64,000 bases of DNA, taken from Donghicola mangrovi (lineage in GTDB: Bacteria; Pseudomonadota; Alphaproteobacteria; Rhodobacterales; Rhodobacteraceae). Shown here one piece after another: positions 50,900 to 61,489 of this stretch. The stretch is taken from contig NZ_JABCJE010000010.1 of assembly GCF_013377535.1 (NCBI RefSeq), forward strand, positions 62,001 through 126,000, written 5' to 3'. Position 1 is the first letter of the stretch. Every line of letters starts with the position of its first letter. The translations under genes and the position numbers were made by a program. The notes beneath the pieces were generated by a model that saw nothing but the letters and a program-made list of their open reading frames with translations, was not told the origin of the DNA and made no database searches.

Positions 50900-51280
50900 A
50901 TGGATCGGGCTATGGACGCTGCCAAAGTTGTGGTTGGGGTGCTTGGTACAGTGTTTTCGGGCCTGATGGCCTATAATTTCCGCTACGAGATCGGCGATCT
51001 GCTGACGCTGGAGCCTTTGCCGATTGTGGCCGAGATCCAGCTGGATAACCGCTGCGAATACAATGACTCGGTCTTTGTGGTGCGCGATATGAAGACCGAC
51101 AAATTCGCGCCCTTTTACGGGGGGAACGCCGTTTTGCAGACGGTCGAACGGAACCGCGTGCGGCTGGAGTTCAACCCAAAATACAAGGATGTGGAGTTCT
51201 TTGGCACCGAAATGCCGGTGCATCAGAAGATGGTTCTGATTGCCGACTGCCGCAACAGTCGTAAGTTCGTGCTATACTAA
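50900..51280 (+). CDS. Small membrane-anchored protein of unknown function
   Basis: A 126-residue protein with one N-terminal hydrophobic helix (AAKVVVGVLGTVFSGLMAYNF). A 100-residue soluble part contains two cysteines (NRCEYNDS and IADCRNS). I do not recognise the family. The start is uncertain: ATGs at 50900 and 50912 and a TTG at 50876 are in frame, none with a good ribosome site. A hairpin follows the stop directly. Confidence 0.6.
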   Translation: MDRAMDAAKVVVGVLGTVFSGLMAYNFRYEIGDLLTLEPLPIVAEIQLDNRCEYNDSVFVVRDMKTDKFAPFYGGNAVLQTVERNRVRLEFNPKYKDVEFFGTEMPVHQKMVLIADCRNSRKFVLY

Positions 51281-51304
51281 GGGGGCGCTAAACGCCCCCT
51301 GTTG
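51280..51304 (+). terminator. Hairpin between the small protein and pssA
   Basis: AGGGGGCG (51280-51287) and CGCCCCCT (51293-51300) pair around CTAAA. Only a short GTTG follows, so it is a weak but probably bidirectional stop between convergent genes. Confidence 0.55.
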
Positions 51305-52060
51305 TTAGCTAAAGAACCGGCCCCGCGCGTCCCACACGCATTTTGCCAGCAGCACCACGTAGATCGAGTCCACCGCCACCAGCAGCATGAACGGGCGGGT
51401 AAAGATCACGCCGATCCCGACCACAACCGCGAACATGAACAGCACGATCAGGGGGCGCGGCACCCGCAGCGCCTTGGGCGACAGGGTTTTCAGGGTCGAG
51501 ATCATCAGAAGCGCGGTGAACGCCATCCACAAGGCGACCAGCGTCGGCACCGAATGGGTGTCCACCACATCCCCGAGCCACAGGAACAGCGGCAACATTG
51601 CCAGATAGGCACCACCGGGGGCGGGCACGCCGACGAAATAGTTGTGGGATTTCTCGTCCTCGTCGGCCTGACCCTTCATCACGTTGAAGCGGGCCAGTCG
51701 CAGGCAGGTCGCGGCGGCAAAGATCAGCACGAACACCCAGCCAAAGGTCCCCAGCTGGTCCAGAATGGACTTGTAGAGCAGCACGCCCGGCGCAACGCCA
51801 AAGCACAGGAAATCCGACAGGGAGTCCAACTCGGAGCCCATCTTGCTGGTCGCGTTCAAACGACGCGCCAGCAAGCCGTCCAGCCCGTCCATCACCGACG
51901 CCAGCAGGATCAGCGTCACCGCCCCTGCATAGTGGTGATCCATCGAAAACCGGATCGAGGTCAGACCCAGACACATCCCCGCCAGCGTCACCATATTGGG
52001 GACGAGCAGCAGGAACGGAACTTTTTCAGAGTGGATGGGACGGCGGGGGGGCGTGGTCAT
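51305..52060 (-). CDS. pssA: PssA, CDP-diacylglycerol-serine phosphatidyltransferase
   Basis: A 251-residue integral membrane enzyme that makes phosphatidylserine from CDP-diacylglycerol and serine. The CDP-alcohol transferase motif is complete: [26 protein letters not shown] (about 58-83) with all Asp/Gly/Arg positions. Several membrane helices lie on either side. It overlaps psd by four bases (ATGA), the common pssA-psd pair order of this group. This is a core lipid pathway unusual for an accessory plasmid. Confidence 0.92.
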   Translation of the reverse strand: MTTPPRRPIHSEKVPFLLLVPNMVTLAGMCLGLTSIRFSMDHHYAGAVTLILLASVMDGLDGLLARRLNATSKMGSELDSLSDFLCFGVAPGVLLYKSILDQLGTFGWVFVLIFAAATCLRLARFNVMKGQADEDEKSHNYFVGVPAPGGAYLAMLPLFLWLGDVVDTHSVPTLVALWMAFTALLMISTLKTLSPKALRVPRPLIVLFMFAVVVGIGVIFTRPFMLLVAVDSIYVVLLAKCVWDARGRFFS

Positions 52061-52740
52061 GCAGCCTCGGTGTTTGCGTTCAGATCAGCCAAAACGGTTT
52101 CACCGGCGATCATGGTCTGCCCGATCGACACCAGCGGTTCAACGCCTTCGGGCAGGTAGATATCAAGGCGCGAGCCAAAGCGGATCAGGCCGAAACGTTC
52201 GCCCGTGGCCAGGGTCTGGCCTTCTTTGGACCAGCACAGGATGCGGCGGGCCACCAGACCTGCGATCTGGACAACGCCATAGCGGCGGCCATCGGGCAGG
52301 GCAACGGTCAGGCCGTTGCGCTCGTTATCCTCGGACGCTTTGTCGAGCGAGGCGTTCAGGAACTTGCCCGGACGATAGGCGACCTTTTCCAGCGTGCCAG
52401 CGGCGGGCAGACGGTTCACGTGGCAGTTAAAGACCGACATGAACACCGAGATACGGGTCATCGGCTGATCCCCAAGGCCCAGTTCCGCAGGGGGAACGGC
52501 CGGTTCCAGCAGCGAAATGATGCCATCGGCGGGCGAAATCATCAGGCCGGGGCGCGTCGGGGTCACACGGACCGGATCGCGGAAGAAGTAGTAGACCCAG
52601 ATTGTCAGGCCGACCCCGATCCAACCCAAGGGTTCGCAAATCAGAAAGAAACCGACAGTGATCGCGGCGGCAATCGCCACGAACTTGCGCCCCTCGGGGT
52701 GCATCGGTTTGACAAAGGTCGAGAGCATGGAAACGGACAT
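52057..52740 (-). CDS. psd: Psd, phosphatidylserine decarboxylase proenzyme
   Basis: A 227-residue short-type decarboxylase that turns phosphatidylserine into phosphatidylethanolamine. One or two N-terminal membrane segments (about 20-50) precede [30 protein letters not shown] with the catalytic His, and the self-cleavage site RFGSRLD near the C-terminus, where Ser becomes the pyruvoyl group. First gene of the psd-pssA operon. Confidence 0.92.
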   Translation of the reverse strand: MSVSMLSTFVKPMHPEGRKFVAIAAAITVGFFLICEPLGWIGVGLTIWVYYFFRDPVRVTPTRPGLMISPADGIISLLEPAVPPAELGLGDQPMTRISVFMSVFNCHVNRLPAAGTLEKVAYRPGKFLNASLDKASEDNERNGLTVALPDGRRYGVVQIAGLVARRILCWSKEGQTLATGERFGLIRFGSRLDIYLPEGVEPLVSIGQTMIAGETVLADLNANTEAA

Positions 52741-52882
52741 CGGGGCCTCTGGTACTGCGTGTTTGGGGGCGTCCTAGCCTAAAATCAGGTGGGATGTTAG
52801 CCTGTTTGAACAGAATGTGGCAGAAGGATTGGCAGCGCAATCCATCAAGGTTGCGTCACCTGATCACAATTCGCGCAAGCGG

Positions 52883-54325
52883 TCAGTGGCCGCGATAACA
52901 GGCAATCGTCTTCCAGATCAGGTCACCCACGTCGGGGTTGCGGATGTCGCCATGGGACTGGATGATCTGGGTCGCGTTGATATAGGCGACTTTGCTGCCC
53001 TGTTGGTCTTTGGGGCAGTAATCGGCGGTTAGTCCGCCCTTGGGCCAATCAAAGAACACGAATTTCTCTGACAGGGCGGGGGTCGACTTGATTGTGGTCT
53101 CGCCGGTCTTGCCGCCCACATGCCGCGCGCCAGTCGCAAAGCGGGCGACAGGGTTGGCGCGGTCTTTCTCGGACCAAGTCAGGACCAGATCGCCGTTGGG
53201 GTAGGTGTGATCCTGATAGGGCGCGCCTTCTCCGTGGAACAGCCAGCGGACCACGGGCACCAACTCATAGCCCGGCCGGAAGCGGTTCGCGCTAAAGGCC
53301 CCTTGGAGGCCGATCACCAAGGGCCCCTTTTCCATCCGCTGGGGCGCGTTCTTGAGCAATTCGCCGGAATAATACGCCCGCGTCATGATCCGTGCGCCCA
53401 TGGAATGACCGATGGCGACGGTTCCGATATGGTGCTTGTTCTCGATCCGCGGCAGGATGCTGTTCATGATGTAATTGGCGTAGGAATAGCCGATTTCATC
53501 CGCATCCACGGATTTGACCCCATAGCTGCCGATGTGCAGCGCGCGGTTAGCGATATCCAGAACCGAAGTCCCGCCCCAGACCGAAGGCCAAGTGATCCCG
53601 ATCACCAAAGGGTCGAACTTCTCGCTGCCGCCAGCGGCGTTGCGGGTGGTCTGGACGATCGAGTTATATCGCTCCAGTGCCTCTATCTGGTCGTTGTTCC
53701 AGCCCATCGACAGGAACAGGATGTGGGTAAAGGGGTGCCCTTCGGCCTTGGCCTGCGCGACCTCTTGGTCGATGGCCTGTTCCAGCTGTTCCATCGCGGC
53801 CCAACTGTGCTCATAGACGTTGGCGGGCAGGTTCGGTTCAGCCTCTAGCGGGTTCGTCACCGGATGCAGCGCACTGCCGGAATAGGTGCTGTGCAGCTGC
53901 CGCACCTCCATCCCGTTGCCCCGCGCCTCGGGGCCATATTGCAGGATGTGCGAGACGAACATCAGCTTGGGCTCGGTGAAGGCGCGGTTATAGGTCCAGA
54001 CTTGGTTTTCCAGATCCTTCGGGCCTGCCTCGGGCGGCATACGGTCGGGGGCGTTCAGGCGCGAGTTGTCGGGGGTGTTGCTGGCATAGCCGATCAGTGC
54101 ACGTGGGGCCTTTTCGATCCCGACGATAAAGCCCCGATGGGCAAGGGGCATCGAATGCGGCTCGTTCAGCAGCGCGTGGTAGCGGGAAATCACCCCGCTG
54201 GTGTGCAGGGCCTTTTCCTCGGACGCGGGGACGTGTTTGTCCGTCGGATCCGAGCAACCGATCAAAAATCCCATAATCCCAAGCGCAGCCAGTAGCCGCG
54301 TCCCGTTCCGCAAAATGCAGGTCAT
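52883..54325 (-). CDS. Large alpha/beta-hydrolase lipoprotein
   Basis: A 480-residue predicted lipoprotein: signal LLAALGIMGFLIGCSDP with lipobox FLIGC. The hydrolase core has FTHILFLSMGWNND, ITWPSVWGG and the nucleophile elbow VAIGHSMGARIMTRA. The long N-terminal 150 residues and C-terminal 120 residues match nothing I know. The similar placement of FTHILFLSMGWN and GHSMGA recalls the smaller lipoprotein at 15859, but the sequences differ. Probably an envelope esterase; substrate unknown. Monocistronic. Confidence 0.7.
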   Translation of the reverse strand: MTCILRNGTRLLAALGIMGFLIGCSDPTDKHVPASEEKALHTSGVISRYHALLNEPHSMPLAHRGFIVGIEKAPRALIGYASNTPDNSRLNAPDRMPPEAGPKDLENQVWTYNRAFTEPKLMFVSHILQYGPEARGNGMEVRQLHSTYSGSALHPVTNPLEAEPNLPANVYEHSWAAMEQLEQAIDQEVAQAKAEGHPFTHILFLSMGWNNDQIEALERYNSIVQTTRNAAGGSEKFDPLVIGITWPSVWGGTSVLDIANRALHIGSYGVKSVDADEIGYSYANYIMNSILPRIENKHHIGTVAIGHSMGARIMTRAYYSGELLKNAPQRMEKGPLVIGLQGAFSANRFRPGYELVPVVRWLFHGEGAPYQDHTYPNGDLVLTWSEKDRANPVARFATGARHVGGKTGETTIKSTPALSEKFVFFDWPKGGLTADYCPKDQQGSKVAYINATQIIQSHGDIRNPDVGDLIWKTIACYRGH

Positions 54326-54369
54326 AAGCTGAAAAAGTGTTCTGAAAATCTGAACTCAGCTTAAACGGG

Positions 54370-54392
54370 AAAACCCTTGTGGCAAGGGTTTT
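54370..54392 (-). terminator. Terminator of the sugar operon
   Basis: AAAACCCTTG and CAAGGGTTTT form a perfect ten-base stem with a three-base loop; the four Ts closing the stem serve as the T tract on either strand. It lies 28 bases beyond the last gene of the minus-strand sugar operon. Confidence 0.75.
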
Positions 54393-54420
54393 CTGGGCTT
54401 TTTTTGGGGTCATGTGGCCC

Positions 54421-55512
54421 TTAAACAGGGGTCCAGACAGATCCGTTTTTGCTGGACTCGATGGTTGCCGCAATAAACCGCATCCCCTTGAGCCCGTCTT
54501 CGATGCCGGGCAGACCGTCGGGCATGCTACCCGCCTGAATGGCATCCGCCGCGTCCGCGTAAAGCTGGCCGAACGCCTCAAGATACCCTTCGGGGTGGCC
54601 CGATGGCACGCGGGCGACGCCGCCAAAGCCGGGGCCGCCACGGGTCAGGGTTTGGGGCGGTTCATCCAGTCGGGCAAAAAGTAACTCGTTACAGCGGGTC
54701 TGGCACCAGTCGAGGCTGGCCTCGGACCCGATCACGCGGATGCGGATTTCATTCTCGTTGCCCGGAGCGACCTGGCTGGCCCAGAGCATCCCTCGCGCCC
54801 CACCGACAAACCGCAGCATCATCTGCGCGTCGTCATCCACTTGGCGCCCTTCCACAAACGTGGACAGCTGTGCCGCGACCGAGCCGATTTCCAGCCCCGA
54901 GACATAGCGCGCCAGATGGCCCGCGTGGCTGCCGATATCCCCGATGGCACCGCCGCCCGATTGCGCGGGATCAACGCGCCAGTCGGCCTGTTTGCCCGTG
55001 ACGGGACGGGCGAGCCAGTCCTGAACATACTCCACATGCACCATGCGGATGTCCCCCAACGCCCCCGAGGCCACCAGCCTGCGGGCCTCTCGGACCATGG
55101 GGTAGCCCGCATAGGTGTGGGTCAGCACGAACAGCGCGTTCGACTGCGCGGCGATTTCGGCCAGTTCCCGCGCCTCGGCCAAGGTGGCGGTCATCGGCTT
55201 GTCGCAGATGACGTGGATGCCCGCCTGCAAAAAGGCCTTGGCCATAGGCAGGTGCATGTTGTTCGGGGTCACGATGGACACCGCCTGAATGCCGTCATCC
55301 CGCTCTGCTTCGGCCACCGCCATCACGCGGTAGTCGGCATAGCTGCGGGCCAGCCCCAGTTCATCCGCCGACGTCTGCGCCCGTTCGGGGTCCGAGGACA
55401 GAGCCCCCGCCACCAGCTCGAACCGGTTGTCGAGCCGCGCGGCGATGCGGTGCACGGCGCCGATAAAGGCCCCCTGACCGCCGCCGACCATGCCCAATCT
55501 GATGCGGGTCAT
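54421..55512 (-). CDS. Gfo/Idh/MocA-family oxidoreductase (distal)
   Basis: A 363-residue NAD(P)-dependent sugar dehydrogenase. The Rossmann start is LGMVGGGQGAFIGAVHR, with VTPNNMHLPMAKAFLQAGIHVICDKPMT (the EKP-like block reads DKP) and the catalytic region GGGAIGDIGSHAGHLARYV with the Asp/His pair. The ATG at 55512 overlaps the upstream gene's stop. Last gene of the sugar operon. Together with the other dehydrogenase at 56564 it could oxidise and later reduce a 3-keto intermediate. Confidence 0.85.
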   Translation of the reverse strand: MTRIRLGMVGGGQGAFIGAVHRIAARLDNRFELVAGALSSDPERAQTSADELGLARSYADYRVMAVAEAERDDGIQAVSIVTPNNMHLPMAKAFLQAGIHVICDKPMTATLAEARELAEIAAQSNALFVLTHTYAGYPMVREARRLVASGALGDIRMVHVEYVQDWLARPVTGKQADWRVDPAQSGGGAIGDIGSHAGHLARYVSGLEIGSVAAQLSTFVEGRQVDDDAQMMLRFVGGARGMLWASQVAPGNENEIRIRVIGSEASLDWCQTRCNELLFARLDEPPQTLTRGGPGFGGVARVPSGHPEGYLEAFGQLYADAADAIQAGSMPDGLPGIEDGLKGMRFIAATIESSKNGSVWTPV

Positions 55513-56564
55513 GCGCAAATCCCCAGCATCCGGCGCACCGCGTCCCGATCCGTGCCCGCGCCTGCGAAATCGTCAAACGCATGGGGGGTCGGTTCGATGA
55601 TATGCCCCGCGATAAACGGGGCGCCTTCGGCCGCGCCTTGGGCGGGGGATTTGATCGCGCATTCCCACTCCAGCACCGCCCAACCGTCATAGCCGTACTG
55701 GGTCAGCTTGCTGAAAATGCCTGCGAAATCGACCTGTCCGTCCCCAAGGCTGCGGAAACGGCCCGCTCGGTTCGCCCAAGTTTCAAAGCCCGAATAGACC
55801 CCTTGGCGGGCGGTCGGGTTGAACTCGGCGTCCTTGACGTGGAAGGCTTTGATGCGCTCGTGATAGAGGTCGATGAACCCCAGATAATCCAGCTGTTGCA
55901 GGACAAAATGCGAGGGGTCGTAGTTGATGCAGGCCCGCGCGTGGCCGTCCACCGCATCGACGAACCGCTCAAAGCTGGCCCCGTCCATCAAGTCCTCGCC
56001 CGGATGGATTTCGTAGGCGTAATCGACGCCCTGATCCTCGTGCGCGTCCAGAATGGGCTTCCAGCGGCGGGCGATTTCGGCGAACGCCTCTTCGACCAGA
56101 CCGGCGGGGCGCTGGGGCCACGGGTAGAGGTAAGGCCACGCCAGAGCGCCCGAGAACCCGACCTGCACGTCCAGCCCCATGTTGCGGGATGCTTTGGCGG
56201 CCTTGATGCACTCGCCTGCGGCCCAAGCAGCCTGTTCCTGCGGTTTGCCGCGCAGCGCTTCGGGGGCGAACCCGTCGAACTGGGGGGCAAAGGCGGGGTG
56301 AACCGCGACCAGCTGGCCCTGAATGTGGGTGGACAGCTCGGTGATTTCGACGCCCTTGTCGGCACAGATGCCCTTCAGCTCGTCGCAGTAGTCCTTGCTG
56401 TCCGCTGCGCGGTCGAGGTCGATAAAGCGGGGATCGCAGGGCACCTGAATGCCCTTATACCCCAGACCTGCCGCCCATCCGGCGATGTTTTCCAGCGTGT
56501 CGAAGGGCGCGTCGGTGCCCGCGAACTGCGCCAGAAAAATCGCCGGTCCTTTGATCATTGGCAT
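55509..56564 (-). CDS. TIM-barrel sugar isomerase/epimerase-like enzyme (distal)
   Basis: A 351-residue xylose-isomerase-like barrel. Likely metal ligands lie in YAYEIHPGED (Glu/His), INYDPSHFVLQQ (Asp/His), AFHVKDAEF (His/Asp) and AVLEWECAI (Glu). The start at 56564 shares a base with the preceding dehydrogenase stop; the frame runs to 56843 by chance. Relatives act as epimerases, IolE-type dehydratases or eliminases/hydratases of 3-keto-glycosides. The last role fits the alternating operon order, but the sequence alone does not decide. Confidence 0.8.
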   Translation of the reverse strand: MPMIKGPAIFLAQFAGTDAPFDTLENIAGWAAGLGYKGIQVPCDPRFIDLDRAADSKDYCDELKGICADKGVEITELSTHIQGQLVAVHPAFAPQFDGFAPEALRGKPQEQAAWAAGECIKAAKASRNMGLDVQVGFSGALAWPYLYPWPQRPAGLVEEAFAEIARRWKPILDAHEDQGVDYAYEIHPGEDLMDGASFERFVDAVDGHARACINYDPSHFVLQQLDYLGFIDLYHERIKAFHVKDAEFNPTARQGVYSGFETWANRAGRFRSLGDGQVDFAGIFSKLTQYGYDGWAVLEWECAIKSPAQGAAEGAPFIAGHIIEPTPHAFDDFAGAGTDRDAVRRMLGICA

Positions 56565-57709
56565 CAGACGGTTTCCTCTTGTTTCATCAGGGCACTGGCG
56601 GCCTCGGGGGTCAGGGCCTCGGGGCGGTCGCAGGTGGTGGTCATGGGGACGAATGCGCCGGTTTCGCCGGAGGTCAGGATGCCTGTCATGACCTCGACCA
56701 CATGAAGGGCGAAGGCGTCGTTGCAGCGATGGGGGCGGTTTTCGGCAATCGCCAGCGCCATATCGGCCAGACCGGCGGTGCGATAGTCGGCAACCTTGCC
56801 CCACGGAACCTCGCGGTTGGCAGGGCCCATTGGGTGATCCCACGCGGGCAGATCGGCGGGCTCTTTGCGGTTGGTCACGCGGACCTCGCCGTCAAAGAAG
56901 TTCGGATCGGGCACGTGGATGGTGCCTTCGGTGCCATAGAGCGCCATCGGCTTCAGGTCGTGCTGCCACACATCCCAGCTGGAAACAAAGGTGATCACCG
57001 CGCCATTTGCGAACTCCAGCAGGGCGTGAATGGTGGTCGGGGTTTCCACGGGGATTTCCTCGCCCCGGCGGGGTTCGGAGCCGATGGTGCGGGTGGGCGA
57101 GGGGATCGACGACAGTGCGCCGACGCGGGCCACTGGACCCAAGAGCTGCACGAGGTTCGCGATGTAGTAGGGCCCCAGATCCAGAACGGGTCCGCCCCCC
57201 TTGAGGAAAAAGAAATCGGGGTTCGGGTGCCAGTCTTCCATCCCGTGGGACATGACCGCGCACGTGCCAGAGGTGATGCGCCCAACCATACCGCTGTCGA
57301 TGATGTGACGCGCCAGCTGGTGCGAGGTGCCAAGGATCGTGTCGGGGGCAGAGCCCAGACGCAGCCCCTTGTCCGCGGCCAAGGCTGCCAGTTCGCGGCC
57401 CTCTTCCAGCGACAGGACGTAGGGCTTTTCCGAATAGACGTGCTTGCCAGCCTCTAGGGCGGCTTTGGTGACGCCAAAGTGGGCGGCGGGAATGGTCAGG
57501 TTCAGGACCAGATCTACCTCTGGGTCGGCCAGCAGATCGTCCACCGACAGAGCGCGGATGCCGAATTCGTCGGCGCGGGCCTTGGCCGCGTCCAGATTCA
57601 GGTCCGCAACGGCCACGTATTTCAGCCCGCGAAAGGCAGCCTCGCGCGACAGGTAGGAGCCGCTGATGTTGCCAGCGCCGATGACGCCGATGTTCAAGGG
57701 TTTGGTCAT
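56564..57709 (-). CDS. Gfo/Idh/MocA-family oxidoreductase (proximal)
   Basis: A 381-residue NAD(P)-dependent dehydrogenase: NIGVIGAGNISGSYL at the N-terminus, LNLTIPAAHFGVTKAALEAGKHVYSEKPYVL (EKP motif) and KGGGPVLDLGPYYIANLVQLLG, the catalytic helix of the family with DLGPYY. Not closely similar to the distal dehydrogenase, so the pair probably has different steps. Three bases after the preceding TIM-barrel gene; translation-coupled to the next. Confidence 0.85.
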   Translation of the reverse strand: MTKPLNIGVIGAGNISGSYLSREAAFRGLKYVAVADLNLDAAKARADEFGIRALSVDDLLADPEVDLVLNLTIPAAHFGVTKAALEAGKHVYSEKPYVLSLEEGRELAALAADKGLRLGSAPDTILGTSHQLARHIIDSGMVGRITSGTCAVMSHGMEDWHPNPDFFFLKGGGPVLDLGPYYIANLVQLLGPVARVGALSSIPSPTRTIGSEPRRGEEIPVETPTTIHALLEFANGAVITFVSSWDVWQHDLKPMALYGTEGTIHVPDPNFFDGEVRVTNRKEPADLPAWDHPMGPANREVPWGKVADYRTAGLADMALAIAENRPHRCNDAFALHVVEVMTGILTSGETGAFVPMTTTCDRPEALTPEAASALMKQEETV

Positions 57710-57712
57710 GGC

Positions 57713-58459
57713 TCAGAGGCTCCGGTAGTGGGCGATCGCCTGCTTGGCAAAGCGGTCGAAGTCGTTGGGGTTGTCATGTTCGGCGACCAGCACAGCGCAG
57801 CGGGTCTTGTCGCGCAGGGCGGTCAGGATTGCGGGCCAGTCTACCACGCCGGTGCCCGGATCGGCCCAGCCATCCTCGTCGGTCTTTTCGCCTTTGGGGG
57901 CGATGTCCTTGAAGTGGGCGGCGGTGATGCGGTCACCGTATTTGGTGATCCACTCGATGGGGTCCGCGCCGCCGCGAACGACCCAAGCCACGTCCATCTC
58001 CCAGTCGATCATGGGCGCGCGGGTCAGCAGGATGTCCATGGGCACCCCGCCATCGGCCAGCGTGACCATTTCGAAGTCGTGGTTGTGCCAGCCCAAGGGG
58101 ATGCCGTGCTCGGCCATTGCGGCGTGGCAAGCGGCCAGACGGTCGGCCAGGGCCTCCCACTCGGCGCTGGTGCTGCCGCGCATTTCGGGGGCGATCCACG
58201 GCGCGTACACCGCTTGGGTGCCAAGGGTTTTGCACAGGGCAGCCACGCCAGCGGGGTCCTCTTCCAGCATTTGCAGGGGAACGTGCAGGGTGGGCATAGT
58301 CAGGCCAGCAGCGTCCAGCGCGGCGCGGGTGGCGTCTGCTTCGGCAAAGTTGCCAAAGAAGCCCTCGGCGCAGTCAAAGCCGTAGTCCCCCAGACGTGCG
58401 ATCACGTCGGTATAGGGGGTGAAATTGCGGGCCGAGAAGAGTTGCAAAGACAGTTTCAT
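57713..58459 (-). CDS. TIM-barrel sugar isomerase/epimerase-like enzyme (proximal)
   Basis: A 248-residue barrel, shorter than the distal one. Metal-site candidates: GWHNHDFEM (His), IDWEMDVAWVVRGG (Glu/Asp), TAAHFKDIAP (His/Asp) and VLVAEHDNP (Glu). The paired HNHDFE motif is common in enzymes acting on 3-keto or inositol-type substrates. First catabolic gene after the transporter ATPase, 12 bases away. Confidence 0.8.
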   Translation of the reverse strand: MKLSLQLFSARNFTPYTDVIARLGDYGFDCAEGFFGNFAEADATRAALDAAGLTMPTLHVPLQMLEEDPAGVAALCKTLGTQAVYAPWIAPEMRGSTSAEWEALADRLAACHAAMAEHGIPLGWHNHDFEMVTLADGGVPMDILLTRAPMIDWEMDVAWVVRGGADPIEWITKYGDRITAAHFKDIAPKGEKTDEDGWADPGTGVVDWPAILTALRDKTRCAVLVAEHDNPNDFDRFAKQAIAHYRSL

Positions 58460-58471
58460 CTTGTGGTGTCC

Positions 58472-59575
<1,104 letters not shown>

Positions 59576-59589
59576 AGGAATTCCTTTCC

Positions 59590-60510
59590 TCAGCCTTTGA
59601 CTGCGCCAGCGGCGATGCCGCGCACAAAGAGCTTGCCAGACAGTAGGTAAATGGTCAGGGGAACAAGGCCGGTGATCAGGGTGGCGGCCATGTTGACGTT
59701 GTATTCTTTGACGCCCTGCACCGAGTTGACGATGTTGTTCAGCTGCACGGTCATCGGGTATGCTTCGGGCTTGGTGTAGATCACGCCGAACAGGAAATCG
59801 TTCCAGATACCGGTGACTTGCAGGATCATCGCCACTGTAAAGATCGGCAGCGACATGGGCACCAGCACCTGAAAGAAGATGCCCCAGAACCCGGCCCCAT
59901 CGACGCGGGCGGCCTTGAACAACTCTTCGGGCAGGGACGCAAAGTAGTTGCGGAACAGCAGGGTCAGGATCGGCATCCCGAAAATCGTGTGCACCAGCAC
60001 CAGACCCCACACATCGCCCATCAGACCGATTTCACGCAGGATAATCACGATGGGATAGATCATCACCTGATAGGGAATGAACGCCCCGAACAGCAGGATG
60101 CCAAAGAAGATTTCCGAGCCTTTGAACTTCCAGTTCACCAGCGCGTAGCCATTCACCGACGCGACGACGATCGAAATCAGGACCGACGGGATGGTGATCT
60201 TGACCGAGTTCCAGAACCCGCGGCTGAGGCCGTCACAGTTCAGGCCGGTGCAGGCTTGGGACCATGCTTTGACCCACGGTTCAAAGGTGATCTCAACCGG
60301 CGGGGCAAAGATGTTGCCCATGCGGACCTCGGGCATGCCCTTGAGTGACGTCATCATCATCACCCACAGGGGCAGGATGTAGTAAAAGCAGATCACGCAC
60401 AGGATGCCGTAGGTCATGATCCGGCTGGCGGAAATGCGGCGCTTGGGGCGGGCGCCTGCTGCGCCATCAAGGCGACGCGAGGCGGAGTAGGTTTGGGAAA
60501 TATCAACCAC
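59590..60510 (-). CDS. Sugar ABC transporter permease (MalG type)
   Basis: A 306-residue CUT1 permease with six membrane helices and the EAA loop EELFKAARVDGAGFWGIFFQVLVPMSLP. An insert with ACTGLNCDGLSRGFWNSVKIT after the first periplasmic stretch is of the kind seen in glucose/mannose GtsC-type permeases. It overlaps the previous permease by eight bases. Confidence 0.9.
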   Translation of the reverse strand: MVDISQTYSASRRLDGAAGARPKRRISASRIMTYGILCVICFYYILPLWVMMMTSLKGMPEVRMGNIFAPPVEITFEPWVKAWSQACTGLNCDGLSRGFWNSVKITIPSVLISIVVASVNGYALVNWKFKGSEIFFGILLFGAFIPYQVMIYPIVIILREIGLMGDVWGLVLVHTIFGMPILTLLFRNYFASLPEELFKAARVDGAGFWGIFFQVLVPMSLPIFTVAMILQVTGIWNDFLFGVIYTKPEAYPMTVQLNNIVNSVQGVKEYNVNMAATLITGLVPLTIYLLSGKLFVRGIAAGAVKG

Positions 60511-61420
60511 GCTTCTTACCTCTGAATTCGAAAATGGCCCAAGGGATCAGGATCAGCAGGACTGACAGCAGCATCATGGTGGAGGCCGCAAAGCCCTGAC
60601 CAAGGTTCTGTTTACCGAACATGGCGTCATAGACGTATTTCGCGGGCATTTCGGACGCGATACCGGGGCCGCCGTTGGTCAGCGCGACGACCAAGTCGTA
60701 CAGCTTCACAATGCCGGTCGCGATCAGCACGGTCGCGGTCACGAAAGCAGGGCGCAGGATCGGGATAACCACCCAGATATAGGTCTTCCACGCAGGGACA
60801 CCGTCCACGCGAGATGCCTTCCAGATGTCTTCATCGACACCGCGCAGGGCAGCCAGCAGGATCACGGCGACCAGACCGGTGCCTTGCCACAGGCCCGCCA
60901 TCAGGAGGGCGGCCAGAACCGTGTCGGGGTTGTGCAAGGGGTCAAAGGTGAAGTTTTCGAAACCCCAGCCACGCACGATGTACTGGATGCCGAAATCGGG
61001 GTTCAAAATCCACTGCCAGACCAGACCGGTCACAATAAAGGACAGCGAATATGGGAACAGGATAATGGTGCGGAATGCGCCCTCGGCACGGACTTTCTGG
61101 TCCAAGAGGACGGCGATCACGAACCCCACCACAAGCGAGAAGACTAGCGCAACAAGGCCGTAAATCGCAATGTTTTCAACGGATGCCAGCCAGCGCCGCG
61201 TGCTCCACAGCCGTTCGTACTGGTCAAACCCGACAAACTGGCTCGAGGGTAGGAGCTTGGACTTGGTAAAGCTGTGGACCACGGTCCAGACAGAGCACCC
61301 GATAAAGATCACCAGCGCGGTCATGATCATCGGCAGGGCCGCGATCTTGGCCATCGGGTTGGCAATTAGCTTCTTGGGTCGTCCCGCAGCGCGGGGGGCG
61401 ACCGGATCGATGACAGACAT
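60503..61420 (-). CDS. Sugar ABC transporter permease (MalF type)
   Basis: A 305-residue CUT1 permease with six membrane helices and the EAA loop DEDIWKASRVDGVPAWKTYIWVVIPILRP. Second gene of the operon, 69 bases after the binding protein, and translationally coupled to the second permease. Confidence 0.9.
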   Translation of the reverse strand: MSVIDPVAPRAAGRPKKLIANPMAKIAALPMIMTALVIFIGCSVWTVVHSFTKSKLLPSSQFVGFDQYERLWSTRRWLASVENIAIYGLVALVFSLVVGFVIAVLLDQKVRAEGAFRTIILFPYSLSFIVTGLVWQWILNPDFGIQYIVRGWGFENFTFDPLHNPDTVLAALLMAGLWQGTGLVAVILLAALRGVDEDIWKASRVDGVPAWKTYIWVVIPILRPAFVTATVLIATGIVKLYDLVVALTNGGPGIASEMPAKYVYDAMFGKQNLGQGFAASTMMLLSVLLILIPWAIFEFRGKKRG

Positions 61421-61489
61421 GGATTTTCTCCGGATATCAGCCGTTTAGGCGCCCGCCACCACAAGGGAATGGCAGCGGGCTTGGGAGGA

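Noticed and set aside
59576-60010. N-terminal extension of the sugar transporter ATPase
   Set aside because: The added residues are a shifted-frame reading of the permease gene; the ATG at 59575 has a good ribosome site and the family's usual start.
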